Below, in pieces: positions 1 to 5,326 of a stretch of DNA of 5,326 nt. The DNA comes from Oscillospiraceae bacterium (GTDB taxonomy: Bacteria; Bacillota; Clostridia; Oscillospirales; Oscillospiraceae): positions 1 through 5,326 of the forward strand of contig JAFRAF010000197.1 in NCBI GenBank assembly GCA_017405545.1, read 5' to 3'. Within the stretch, counting starts at the first letter, position 1. Each line of letters starts with the position of its first letter. The notes under the pieces were generated by a model. It was given only the letters and a program-made list of their open reading frames with translations, was not told the origin of the DNA and ran no database searches. The translations under genes and the position numbers were made by a program.

Positions 1-602
1 ACCGGGCCTTCTGCTTTTACTATGAGGACAGTCTGGAGCTTCTGCGGGAGATGGGTGCAGAACTCGTCCCTTTCAGTCCCATGAAGGACATAAGCCTGCC
101 CGAGCACATACACGGTCTCTATCTGGGCGGCGGATACCCCGAGATATATGCCGAACAGCTCAGCGGGAACCGCTCCATGCTGAACTCTGTCCACACAGCC
201 CTTGATCGTGGTCTCCCCTGCATTGCCGAGTGCGGCGGATTCATGTATCTGACCGAGGCCATCGGCAAATGGCCCATGACCGGCTTTATTAAGGGCTCCT
301 GCTTTGACACGGGTCGGCTCATAAGGTTCGGATATGTGACGCTCAGAGCAAAGGGGGACAATATGCTCTGCGCCAACGGCGAGACCATACGGGGCCATGA
401 GTTCCACCGCTGGGACTGCACCGACCCGGGCGACGGCTATACCGCAGAAAAGCCCAACGGCAGAAAATGGAGCTGTGTCCACTCCACCGGGCGGCTTTAC
501 GCCGGTTTCCCCCACTTCAACTTCCAAGCAAATCCCCGCTTTGCCGAGGGCTTTTATAACGCATGTCTTGAGGAGAAGCACAGCCATGATAGAGACGATT
601 AA
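1..602 (+). CDS. cbiA: Cobyrinate a,c-diamide synthase, C-terminal part (5' truncated)
   Basis: This is the C-terminal glutaminase half of CbiA, the cytoplasmic ATP- and glutamine-dependent enzyme that amidates the a and c acetate side chains of cobyrinate. The reading frame is open from base 3, where the first visible residues read RAFCFYYEDSLELL, a typical CbiA inter-domain stretch. The ATG at 51 is therefore internal and the real start lies upstream of the window. GLYLGGGYPE is encoded at 114-143. AECGGFMYL follows, with its presumed nucleophilic Cys codon at 231-233. GHEFHRW lies at about 393-413 and PHFNFQANP at about 510-536, whose His codon 513-515 is the likely catalytic His of the class I amidotransferase triad. 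The N-terminal ATP-binding domain is not in the window. The end overlaps cbiC by 17 nt. The GGGYPE signature and the cbi neighbours favour CbiA over the related cobyric acid synthase CobQ. The product begins the last steps seen here, acting on the product of CbiC. Confidence 0.93.
   Translation, partial: RAFCFYYEDSLELLREMGAELVPFSPMKDISLPEHIHGLYLGGGYPEIYAEQLSGNRSMLNSVHTALDRGLPCIAECGGFMYLTEAIGKWPMTGFIKGSCFDTGRLIRFGYVTLRAKGDNMLCANGETIRGHEFHRWDCTDPGDGYTAEKPNGRKWSCVHSTGRLYAGFPHFNFQANPRFAEGFYNACLEEKHSHDRDD
571..575 (+). promoter_or_regulatory. Ribosome binding site of cbiC
   Basis: AGGAG lies 10 nt before the ATG at 586, inside the end of cbiA. It supports the start at 586 over the far-upstream in-frame ATG at 397, which would add about 63 residues of non-family, cbiA-shadow sequence. 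Confidence 0.65.
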
Positions 603-1209
603 ACCCATGGATATAGAACGCCGCAGCTTTGAGATCATAACTGAGCTGCTGGGCGATCGAGTTCTGGACCCGGAAAACGAGCTCGTGATAAAGCGTGTGA
701 TACACACAACGGCGGATTTTGATTACGCGGACAACCTCGTTTTTTCCCCTCACGCGGTCAAAAAAGCCATTGATGCTTTGAAGGGCGGTTGTGATATTGT
801 AACCGACACCCAGATGGCAAGGGCAGGTATAAACAAAGCCGCCCTTGAAAAGTTGGGCGGCTTTGTCCACTGTTTTATGTCCGAACCGGACGTGGCCGAC
901 GAGGCATCCCGCCGTGGCGTGACCCGGGCCACCGTCTCCATGGAGCGGGCGGCAAAGCTGGAAAAGCCCTGTATTTTTGCCGTAGGCAACGCGCCCACCG
1001 CCCTGCTCCGTCTCCGGGAGCTCATTGACGAGGGCGCTGTCTCACCGGCCCTGGTTATAGGCGTCCCTGTGGGTTTTGTAAACGTTGTGGAGAGCAAGGA
1101 GCGCATAATCGACTCCCCCGCTCCCCATATTGTGGCTCGGGGCAGAAAGGGCGGCAGCAATGTGGCCGCCGCCGTGTGCAACGCACTTTTGTATCAAATC
1201 ACACGCTGA
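586..1209 (+). CDS. cbiC: Cobalt-precorrin-8 methylmutase
   Basis: CbiC (homologue of aerobic CobH) is a cytoplasmic methylmutase that moves the methyl group from C11 to C12 of cobalt-precorrin-8, giving cobyrinate. The start at 586 gives 207 residues, the usual family length of about 210. Visible family motifs are VIHTTADFDYADN at residues 38-50, whose His40 corresponds to the catalytic His known in CobH; GVTRATVSME at 111-120; AVGNAPTALLRL at 132-143; VIGVPVGFVNVVESKE at 157-172; and the C-terminal GRKGGSNVAAAVCNALL at 186-202. The gene overlaps the end of cbiA by 17 nt in a different frame. It lies in the same frame as cbiD, separated by its TGA stop and one codon. A perfect 12-bp inverted repeat lies within the gene at 833-866. 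The surrounding cbiD and cbiG indicate the anaerobic CbiC role rather than aerobic CobH. Confidence 0.97.
   Translation: MIETIKPMDIERRSFEIITELLGDRVLDPENELVIKRVIHTTADFDYADNLVFSPHAVKKAIDALKGGCDIVTDTQMARAGINKAALEKLGGFVHCFMSEPDVADEASRRGVTRATVSMERAAKLEKPCIFAVGNAPTALLRLRELIDEGAVSPALVIGVPVGFVNVVESKERIIDSPAPHIVARGRKGGSNVAAAVCNALLYQITR
833..866 (+). repeat. Perfect 12-bp inverted repeat (hairpin) inside cbiC
   Basis: The left arm ACAAAGCCGCCC (833-844) is the exact reverse complement of the right arm GGGCGGCTTTGT (855-866), with a 10-nt loop TTGAAAAGTT between them. The transcript should form a stable GC-rich stem. It codes for residues 83-94 of CbiC (NKAALEKLGGFV), so it may be a by-product of codon choice. 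It is not followed by a run of T, so it does not look like an intrinsic terminator. Confidence 0.7.
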
Positions 1210-1212
1210 GCT

Positions 1213-2358
1213 ATGGAAGAGTACATCGAGAAAAACGGAAAAAAACTCCGTCTGGGCTATACCACCGGCTCATGCGCCGCAGCGGCGGCAAAGGCCGCCG
1301 CGTGGATGCTGCTCACTGGTCTGCGGCGGGAGGAGATTTCACTTCTCACCCCAAAAGGCATAGAACTGAAACTGGGGGTCCGGGACATATCCATGTCCCC
1401 GGAGGCTGTCAGCTGCGCCATAGAGAAGGACAGCGGCGATGACCCTGACGTGACAAAGGGCACGCTGATATATGCCTCGGTGAGTTATTCAGACACCCCG
1501 GGGATAAGCATAGACGGGGGCCGCGGCGTTGGGCGCGTGACCCGCCCCGGCCTCGACCAGCCCGTGGGGGCTGCCGCCATAAACTCCGTCCCAAGGCAGA
1601 TGATACTCGAAAACGTGGAGGAGGTCCGCCGTCTTGCCGACTGCACCAGGGGCATTAGCGTTATCATAAGCGCGCCTGAGGGCGAGTCCCTCGCCAAAAG
1701 GACCTTCAATCCCCGACTGGGCATCGTGGGCGGCATATCCATATTGGGTACAACAGGTATAGTTGAGCCCATGAGCGATCAGGCTCTCATAGACACCATA
1801 CACACAGAGCTGCGCCAGCGCAGAGCCGAGGGACAGGATTACGTCCTGCTGGCACCCGGCAATTACGGCGCTGAATACATACGCGCCTCCCTCGGCCTCG
1901 ACCCGGAAAAGGCGGTGCTCACCAGCAATTTCATCGGCGACGCGCTGGAGTTCTGCCGTGCGCTGGGATTCAAGGGCGTGCTGCTCATAGGACATATCGG
2001 CAAGCTGGTAAAGCTGGCCGGAGGCATGTACAACACCCACTCAAAATACGGCGACTGCCGCATGGAAATAATGGCCGCCCATGCCGGGGCCTGCGGGCTC
2101 GTGCCAGAGGCTGCAGATCAGCTTTTAAACTGCGTCACCACCGATGACGCCGTCAATCTGCTGGACAGGTTCTGCCTGCGCGAAGCGACCCTTGACAGAC
2201 TTGTCCGGCGCATAGACTTCATGATGTCGGAAAAGACCGGCCCGGAGACGGAGACCGGCGCCATACTTTTTTCAAAGGTGTACGGGCACTTGTGCGAGAC
2301 CGAAAAGGCGGACAGACTGCTGCAGATAATCCGCCGTCAGCAAGGAGAATTAAAATGA
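1213..2358 (+). CDS. cbiD: Cobalt-precorrin-5B C1-methyltransferase
   Basis: CbiD uses S-adenosylmethionine to methylate C1 of cobalt-precorrin-5B, giving cobalt-precorrin-6A. It belongs to its own family, unlike the tetrapyrrole-methylase fold of CbiF and CbiH, and is specific to the anaerobic route. The 381 residues match the normal family length. Motifs in order are LGYTTGSCAAAAAKAA (14-29), KDSGDDPDVTKGT (72-84), GGRGVGRVTRPGL (102-114), AAINSVPR (121-128), RLGIVGGISILGTTGIVEP (168-186) and HIGKLVKLAGGMYNTHS (261-277). The ATG at 1213 places the first motif 14 residues in, as is usual for the family. No Shine-Dalgarno sequence is visible before it and the cbiC stop is only 3 nt upstream, so translation probably depends on coupling to cbiC. 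The stop overlaps the cbiF start (ATGA). Isoleucine is coded by ATA in 20 of 28 cases. Confidence 0.98.
   Translation: MEEYIEKNGKKLRLGYTTGSCAAAAAKAAAWMLLTGLRREEISLLTPKGIELKLGVRDISMSPEAVSCAIEKDSGDDPDVTKGTLIYASVSYSDTPGISIDGGRGVGRVTRPGLDQPVGAAAINSVPRQMILENVEEVRRLADCTRGISVIISAPEGESLAKRTFNPRLGIVGGISILGTTGIVEPMSDQALIDTIHTELRQRRAEGQDYVLLAPGNYGAEYIRASLGLDPEKAVLTSNFIGDALEFCRALGFKGVLLIGHIGKLVKLAGGMYNTHSKYGDCRMEIMAAHAGACGLVPEAADQLLNCVTTDDAVNLLDRFCLREATLDRLVRRIDFMMSEKTGPETETGAILFSKVYGHLCETEKADRLLQIIRRQQGELK
1282..1301 (+). repeat. Short GC-rich hairpin in the start region of cbiD
   Basis: GCGGCGGC (1282-1289) and its reverse complement GCCGCCGC (1294-1301) flank a 4-nt loop AAAG, giving an 8-bp all-GC stem. 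It codes for the alanine-rich part of the conserved CbiD motif around the lysine at residue 27, so Ala codon choice could produce it without any regulatory role. Confidence 0.5.
2342..2347 (+). promoter_or_regulatory. Ribosome binding site of cbiF
   Basis: AAGGAG lies 7 nt before the ATG at 2355. It identifies this ATG as the start rather than an upstream in-frame start at 2292, which would add 21 unrelated residues. Confidence 0.8.
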
Positions 2359-3110
2359 TCCATTTTGTGGGCGCCGGAAGCGGCGCAGCGGACCTTATAA
2401 CCGTGAGAGGCGCTCGACTTCTGGCCGAGGCCGACACTGTCATATATGCCGGTTCCCTGGTCAATCCGGAGCTCCTGAACTATACGAAAGAGGGTTGTGA
2501 GATATATAACAGCGCTCAAATGACCCTCGAGGAGGTAGTTGAGGTCATGAAGACGGCGGAGACCGCCGGCAAGACCACAGTCAGACTGCACACCGGCGAC
2601 AGCAGCATCTTCGGCGCGGTGCGGGAGCAGTTCGACCTTCTCGATTCCCTCGGCATAGAGTACGACGTATGCCCCGGCGTCAGCTCCTTCTGCGGGGCAG
2701 CCGCGGCGCTCAGGGCCGAATACACCCTTCCGGATATAAGCCAGACCGTCATAATCAGCCGTGCCTCCGGTCGCACTCCAGTACCGGAAAGGGAGAGCAT
2801 ACGTTCTCTGGCCGCCCACCAGTCCACAATGGTGCTCTTTCTGAGCACTTCCCTGACTTCAAAGCTGCAGGAGGAGCTTATCGCCGGAGGCTATGCCCCC
2901 GACACCCCCGCGGCTATAGTCTACAAGGCCACCTGGCCCGAGGAGCGCATATTCAGATGCACTGTGGGTACTCTCCACGATACGGCAGAGTCACACGGAC
3001 TCACAAAGACCGCGCTTATCATCGTGGGCCGCTGTCTCGAGGAGTCCGGCGAGAGGAGCATGCTCTATAACCCGGGCTTTTCCACCGAGTTCAGGGAGGC
3101 AAAGAGTTGA
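2355..3110 (+). CDS. cbiF: Cobalt-precorrin-4 C11-methyltransferase
   Basis: CbiF (CobM in the aerobic route) methylates C11 of cobalt-precorrin-4 using S-adenosylmethionine, giving cobalt-precorrin-5A. The 251 residues match the family. The tetrapyrrole-methylase fold is recognisable from the N-terminal glycine loop MIHFVGAGSGAADLIT (1-16), YAGSLVNPELL (31-41), the SAM-site motif HTGDSSIFGAVREQ (79-92), CPGVSSFCGAAAAL (106-119) and EYTLPDISQTVIISRASGRT (122-141). The EYTLPDISQT and ASGRTPVPE blocks single out CbiF/CobM among the related methylases. The start overlaps the cbiD stop by 4 nt (ATGA) and has a good ribosome binding site. The stop overlaps the cbiG start (TTGA). It is a distant paralogue of the cbiH product further downstream, with the matching TGDSS and SGDSG blocks. 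In Salmonella cbiE and cbiT lie between cbiD and cbiF; here they are absent. Confidence 0.97.
   Translation: MIHFVGAGSGAADLITVRGARLLAEADTVIYAGSLVNPELLNYTKEGCEIYNSAQMTLEEVVEVMKTAETAGKTTVRLHTGDSSIFGAVREQFDLLDSLGIEYDVCPGVSSFCGAAAALRAEYTLPDISQTVIISRASGRTPVPERESIRSLAAHQSTMVLFLSTSLTSKLQEELIAGGYAPDTPAAIVYKATWPEERIFRCTVGTLHDTAESHGLTKTALIIVGRCLEESGERSMLYNPGFSTEFREAKS
3094..3099 (+). promoter_or_regulatory. Ribosome binding site of cbiG (TTG start)
   Basis: GGGAGG lies 7 nt before the TTG at 3107. It supports this unusual start codon, which overlaps the cbiF stop as TTGA. Confidence 0.75.
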
Positions 3111-4126
3111 AGCTGTCACTGTTCGCCTTCTCAAAAACCGGCTGCGATACGGCCCGGCTTATCCTTGATAATCTGCCTGAGCACAGCGGTCGTATATATA
3201 GCGTTGAGCGTCTGGCTGAAGCCGATATCATGCCCATATGCAGGCCCTCATCGGAGTTTTACGGCAGATGCTTCAACGAATCCGACGCACTCATTTTCGT
3301 AAGCGCCTGCGGCATAGCCGTGCGGGCCGTCGCCCCCCACATAAGGAGCAAGAACTCAGACCCTGCGGTCATATGCGTGGATGAGAGGGCAAATTATGTG
3401 ATACCCATACTCAGCGGCCACATCGGCGGGGCGAATGCCCTTGCCGTAAAGCTGTCCGAGGTATTAGGCGCTCAGGCAGTCATCACAACGGCAACGGATA
3501 TAAACCATCGGATATCCATCGACGCCTGGGCGGAGGAGCGGGGCTTCATCATAGACAGCATGGCCTCGGCAAAGGCCGTATCCGCCGCCGTACTGGAGGG
3601 GGATGTGCCCTTTTTCAGCGAGTTCCCCGTCATTGGTGAATACGCTCCGGGCCTTATACCCGGCAATAAGGGGCCAGTGGGAGTCTGTCTGGGAGTCCAT
3701 GTCGCCGCTCCCTTTGAGAACAGCCTTCGGCTCATCCCGCCAATTCTGCGCATAGGAATCGGATGCAGGCGCGGAAGCAGCGAAGACGCCATAGAAAGCG
3801 CCGTAAACGCCGTTTTAGAGAATGAGGGGATAGACAGACGGGCCATAAAATCTGCGGCAAGTATAGATTTAAAGGCAGATGAGGAAGGCCTTATTGAATA
3901 CTGCCGCAAGATGGGCTGGCCCCTAAGCTTTTACACGGCAGATGAACTCCGAAGCGTAAGCGGGGTGTTTTCCGGCTCCGCCTTTGTGGAGCGGGTCACA
4001 GGTGTGGACACTGTCTGCGAGAGAGCCGCTCTCATAGGAGCGGAGCGGCTTATTGTAAAGAAAACTGCGCTAAACGGCGTGACCGTCGCCCTTGCGGCGG
4101 AGCATTTGGAGGTGCAATTTGGCTAA
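3107..4126 (+). CDS. cbiG: Cobalt-precorrin-5A hydrolase
   Basis: CbiG opens the delta-lactone of cobalt-precorrin-5A and releases the C20-derived two-carbon unit as acetaldehyde, giving cobalt-precorrin-5B. It is a marker of the anaerobic pathway. The 339 residues show the usual three parts. The N-terminal domain has ALIFVSACGIAVRAVAPH (61-78) and IPILSGHIGGANALA (99-113), followed by TATDINHRISIDAWAEERG (128-146). A variable middle region spans roughly 150-210. The C-terminal domain begins with LRIGIGCRRGSS (214-225) and includes FVERVTGVDTVCERAAL (293-309) and LIVKKTALNGVTVALA (315-330). The start is TTG at 3107, because the family N-terminus begins directly there, a ribosome binding site precedes it, and it couples to the cbiF stop. 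The end overlaps cbiH by 8 nt. It acts on the product of CbiF and supplies the substrate of CbiD, both encoded just upstream. Confidence 0.97.
   Translation: MKLSLFAFSKTGCDTARLILDNLPEHSGRIYSVERLAEADIMPICRPSSEFYGRCFNESDALIFVSACGIAVRAVAPHIRSKNSDPAVICVDERANYVIPILSGHIGGANALAVKLSEVLGAQAVITTATDINHRISIDAWAEERGFIIDSMASAKAVSAAVLEGDVPFFSEFPVIGEYAPGLIPGNKGPVGVCLGVHVAAPFENSLRLIPPILRIGIGCRRGSSEDAIESAVNAVLENEGIDRRAIKSAASIDLKADEEGLIEYCRKMGWPLSFYTADELRSVSGVFSGSAFVERVTGVDTVCERAALIGAERLIVKKTALNGVTVALAAEHLEVQFG
4108..4112 (+). promoter_or_regulatory. Ribosome binding site of cbiH (TTG start)
   Basis: GGAGG lies 6 nt before the TTG at 4119, inside the end of cbiG. It favours this start over the in-frame TTG at 4092, which would add nine residues before the family N-terminus. 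Confidence 0.75.
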
Positions 4127-4847
4127 ACTCTATGTGGTCGGCATAGGCCCCGGCGACTATGACAATATCACCATACGGGCTGACAGGGCCCTGCGGGACT
4201 GTTCCGTGATAATCGGCTACACGGTGTATGTGGAGCTGGTACGTTCCCGTTATCGGGACAAGACCTATCTTACCACGGCGATGACCCGTGAGGCGGAACG
4301 CTGCCGCATCGCACTGGACGAGGCGAAGAAGCAGGATACGGCCTTCATATGCTCCGGCGACAGCGGCATATACGGCATGGCCGCACTCGTATACGAGCTC
4401 CGCGGCGAAGCCTCCGAGCCCGAGATAGAGGTCATTCCAGGTCTGACTGCCGCATGCAGCGGCGGTGCGCTTCTGGGCGCTCCCCTTACCCACGACTTCG
4501 CCGTGATAAGTCTCAGCGACAGGCTTACAGACTGGGACATAATAACAAAAAGGCTTAAATCGGCCGCTTCAGCTGACCTCAGCATAGTGCTCTACAACCC
4601 CGCCAGCAGGGGTCGTCCAGAGCATTTGCGCAGGGCCTGCGATATACTGCTCGATGCATTGCCGCCGGAGCGCCTGTGCGGGGTCGTAAAAAATATAGGC
4701 AGAGAGGGGCAGGAGCGCTATATGCTGAGCCTCGCTCAGCTCCGGGATTATCCTGCCGACATGTTCTGCACAGTTTTTATAGGAAACAGCGCAAGCAGAG
4801 TTGTGGGCGACGCTTTTGTTACTCCGAGAGGATATAGAGATGTATAG
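4119..4847 (+). CDS. cbiH: Cobalt-factor III / precorrin-3B C17-methyltransferase
   Basis: CbiH (CobJ in the aerobic route) methylates C17 and contracts the macrocycle from porphyrin to corrin size, giving cobalt-precorrin-4. From the TTG at 4119 the protein has 242 residues, the standard length. Motifs are KLYVVGIGPGDYDNITIRA (3-21), IIGYTVYVELV (31-41), the SAM-site block CSGDSGIYGMAALVYEL (78-94), EVIPGLTAACSGGALLGAPL (104-123) with HDFAVISLSDR (125-135), LYNPASRGRPEHL (158-170) and VVKNIGREGQE (189-199). The YNPxSxxRP block and the HDF-ISLSD block identify CbiH/CobJ among the tetrapyrrole methylases. The gene overlaps cbiG by 8 nt and cbiJ by 8 nt. No ferredoxin-like or CbiG extension is present, so this is the simple single-domain form. 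Confidence 0.97.
   Translation: MAKLYVVGIGPGDYDNITIRADRALRDCSVIIGYTVYVELVRSRYRDKTYLTTAMTREAERCRIALDEAKKQDTAFICSGDSGIYGMAALVYELRGEASEPEIEVIPGLTAACSGGALLGAPLTHDFAVISLSDRLTDWDIITKRLKSAASADLSIVLYNPASRGRPEHLRRACDILLDALPPERLCGVVKNIGREGQERYMLSLAQLRDYPADMFCTVFIGNSASRVVGDAFVTPRGYRDV
4826..4831 (+). promoter_or_regulatory. Probable ribosome binding site of cbiJ
   Basis: GAGAGG lies 8 nt before the ATG at 4840, inside the end of cbiH. The match is weaker than the GGAGG sites of cbiF, cbiG and cbiH. Confidence 0.5.
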
Positions 4848-5326
4848 ATTCTGCGTATTCGCCGGCACCACCGAGGGTCGGGAGCTGACTGGTTTTCTGC
4901 TGGCCCAGGGCGCGGAGGTGACCGCCTGCGTCGCCACGGAATACGGCGAGGCCCTGCTTAGCAGCCATGACAGGCTGACTGTGAACTCCGGTGGGCTCAG
5001 TCCCCGGGAGATGGCCGGGCTTCTGTCAGGAAGCGAATTTGATCTGGTCATCGACGCCACCCATCCCTACGCAGCGGCGGTGACCGAACACATAGTGAGG
5101 GCCTGTGAAGAGACGGGCCGGGAGTATCTCCGTCTGCTGCGCCCCGCCGGGGACTTGCCTGAGGGCTCCGTTTTCGTACAGGATGAAAATGCCTGCGCTG
5201 AATTTCTTGACAGCGTTGAGGGCCGCATCCTACTGGCCACGGGAAGCAGAACAATCGCCTCCTATTCCGACATCCGGGGCTTCTCCGAACGAGTCTATGT
5301 CCGCATTCTTCCAACAGAGAGCTCTC
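4840..5326 (+). CDS. cbiJ: Cobalt-precorrin-6A reductase, N-terminal part (3' truncated)
   Basis: This is CbiJ (CobK family), the NAD(P)H-type reductase that converts cobalt-precorrin-6A to 6B. The frame is open from the ATG at 4840 to the end of the window, giving 162 residues of a family usually about 250 long, so the C-terminal third is missing. Recognisable blocks are the N-terminal nucleotide-binding loop FAGTTEGRELTGFL (7-20), the signature IDATHPYAA (71-79), LRLLRPAGD (118-126, the family's R-x-x-R-P region), the second-domain start ILLATGSRTI (130-139) and VYVRILP (152-158). The start overlaps the cbiH stop by 8 nt. Its substrate is made by CbiD, encoded three genes upstream. Because the end is not visible, a C-terminal fusion, for example to another cbi domain, cannot be excluded. 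Confidence 0.94.
   Translation, partial: MYRFCVFAGTTEGRELTGFLLAQGAEVTACVATEYGEALLSSHDRLTVNSGGLSPREMAGLLSGSEFDLVIDATHPYAAAVTEHIVRACEETGREYLRLLRPAGDLPEGSVFVQDENACAEFLDSVEGRILLATGSRTIASYSDIRGFSERVYVRILPTESS

Noticed and set aside
397..585. N-terminal extension of cbiC from the ATG at 397
   Set aside because: The extra 63 residues are a Ser/Thr/Pro-rich frame-shifted reading of cbiA, and CbiC reaches its normal length from 586, where there is a ribosome binding site.
1379..1403. Bulged hairpin TCCGGGACAT / ATGTCCCCGGA in cbiD
   Set aside because: The uninterrupted part is only 7 bp and the stem needs a bulge; it lies in the middle of coding sequence with no T-run, so there is no support for a terminator or regulatory site.
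1489..2040. Antisense open frame of 183 codons opposite cbiD
   Set aside because: It lies wholly within cbiD, whose motifs are conserved throughout. The translation resembles no family, has low-complexity composition, and the frame has no ribosome binding site or partner genes. It is a GC-rich shadow frame.
2292..2354. N-terminal extension of cbiF from 2292
   Set aside because: The glycine-loop N-terminus typical of tetrapyrrole methylases begins at the ATG at 2355, and AAGGAG precedes it at normal spacing.
2337..2819. Antisense open frame of 160 codons opposite cbiF
   Set aside because: It lies opposite a clear cbiF and has no recognisable protein features, so it is a shadow frame.
4024..4050. 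Inverted repeat AGCCGCTC / GAGCGGCT with an 11-nt loop in cbiG
   Set aside because: An 8-bp match with this loop size is expected about once or twice by chance in a window this long, and it lies within conserved coding sequence.
1..5326. Cobalamin riboswitch, internal promoter, terminator, tRNA, CRISPR array or mobile element
   Set aside because: Genes overlap or are 3 nt apart across the whole window, leaving no intergenic space. No B12-box, tRNA-like fold, spaced repeats or transposase motif was seen. A riboswitch would be expected upstream of the first gene, outside the window.

Overview
The window is a segment of an anaerobic (cobalt-early) cobalamin biosynthesis operon. All genes lie on the + strand and the ends are open on both sides. 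CbiD and CbiG mark the oxygen-independent branch, so the host is very probably an anaerobe. The DNA is moderately GC-rich, uses ATA heavily for isoleucine, and has good GGAGG-type ribosome binding sites and some TTG starts. This would fit a GC-rich member of the Clostridia (Oscillospirales-like). Other anaerobic groups with similar codon habits, such as Synergistota, cannot be excluded from the sequence alone.

Layout: 1-602, the C-terminal glutamine amidotransferase part of cobyrinate a,c-diamide synthase (cbiA, 5' end missing); 586-1209, cobalt-precorrin-8 methylmutase (cbiC); 1213-2358, cobalt-precorrin-5B C1-methyltransferase (cbiD); 2355-3110, cobalt-precorrin-4 C11-methyltransferase (cbiF/cobM); 3107-4126, cobalt-precorrin-5A hydrolase (cbiG); 4119-4847, cobalt-precorrin-3B/factor III C17-methyltransferase (cbiH/cobJ); 4840-5326, N-terminal part of cobalt-precorrin-6A reductase (cbiJ/cobK, 3' end missing). 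Neighbouring genes overlap by 17, 4, 4, 8 and 8 nt, and the one gap (cbiC-cbiD) is 3 nt. There is therefore no room for internal promoters or terminators between genes, and the set is most likely one translationally coupled transcript. Any cobalamin riboswitch or promoter would lie upstream of the window.

Together the enzymes cover most of the corrin-ring chemistry. CbiH contracts the ring and methylates C17, CbiF methylates C11, CbiG opens the lactone and removes the two-carbon fragment, CbiD methylates C1 and CbiJ reduces the macrocycle. CbiE/CbiT, which are not in this window, would then methylate C5/C15 and decarboxylate. CbiC next moves the C11 methyl group to C12, and CbiA amidates the a and c side chains. 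CbiL, CbiE and CbiT are absent between the genes seen here and must be encoded outside the window.

I found no RNA gene, mobile element, CRISPR array or unknown system. The observations worth a second look are small: a perfect 12-bp inverted repeat inside cbiC, an in-frame cbiC-TGA-cbiD junction without a Shine-Dalgarno sequence, two successive TTG starts, and the strong ATA bias.
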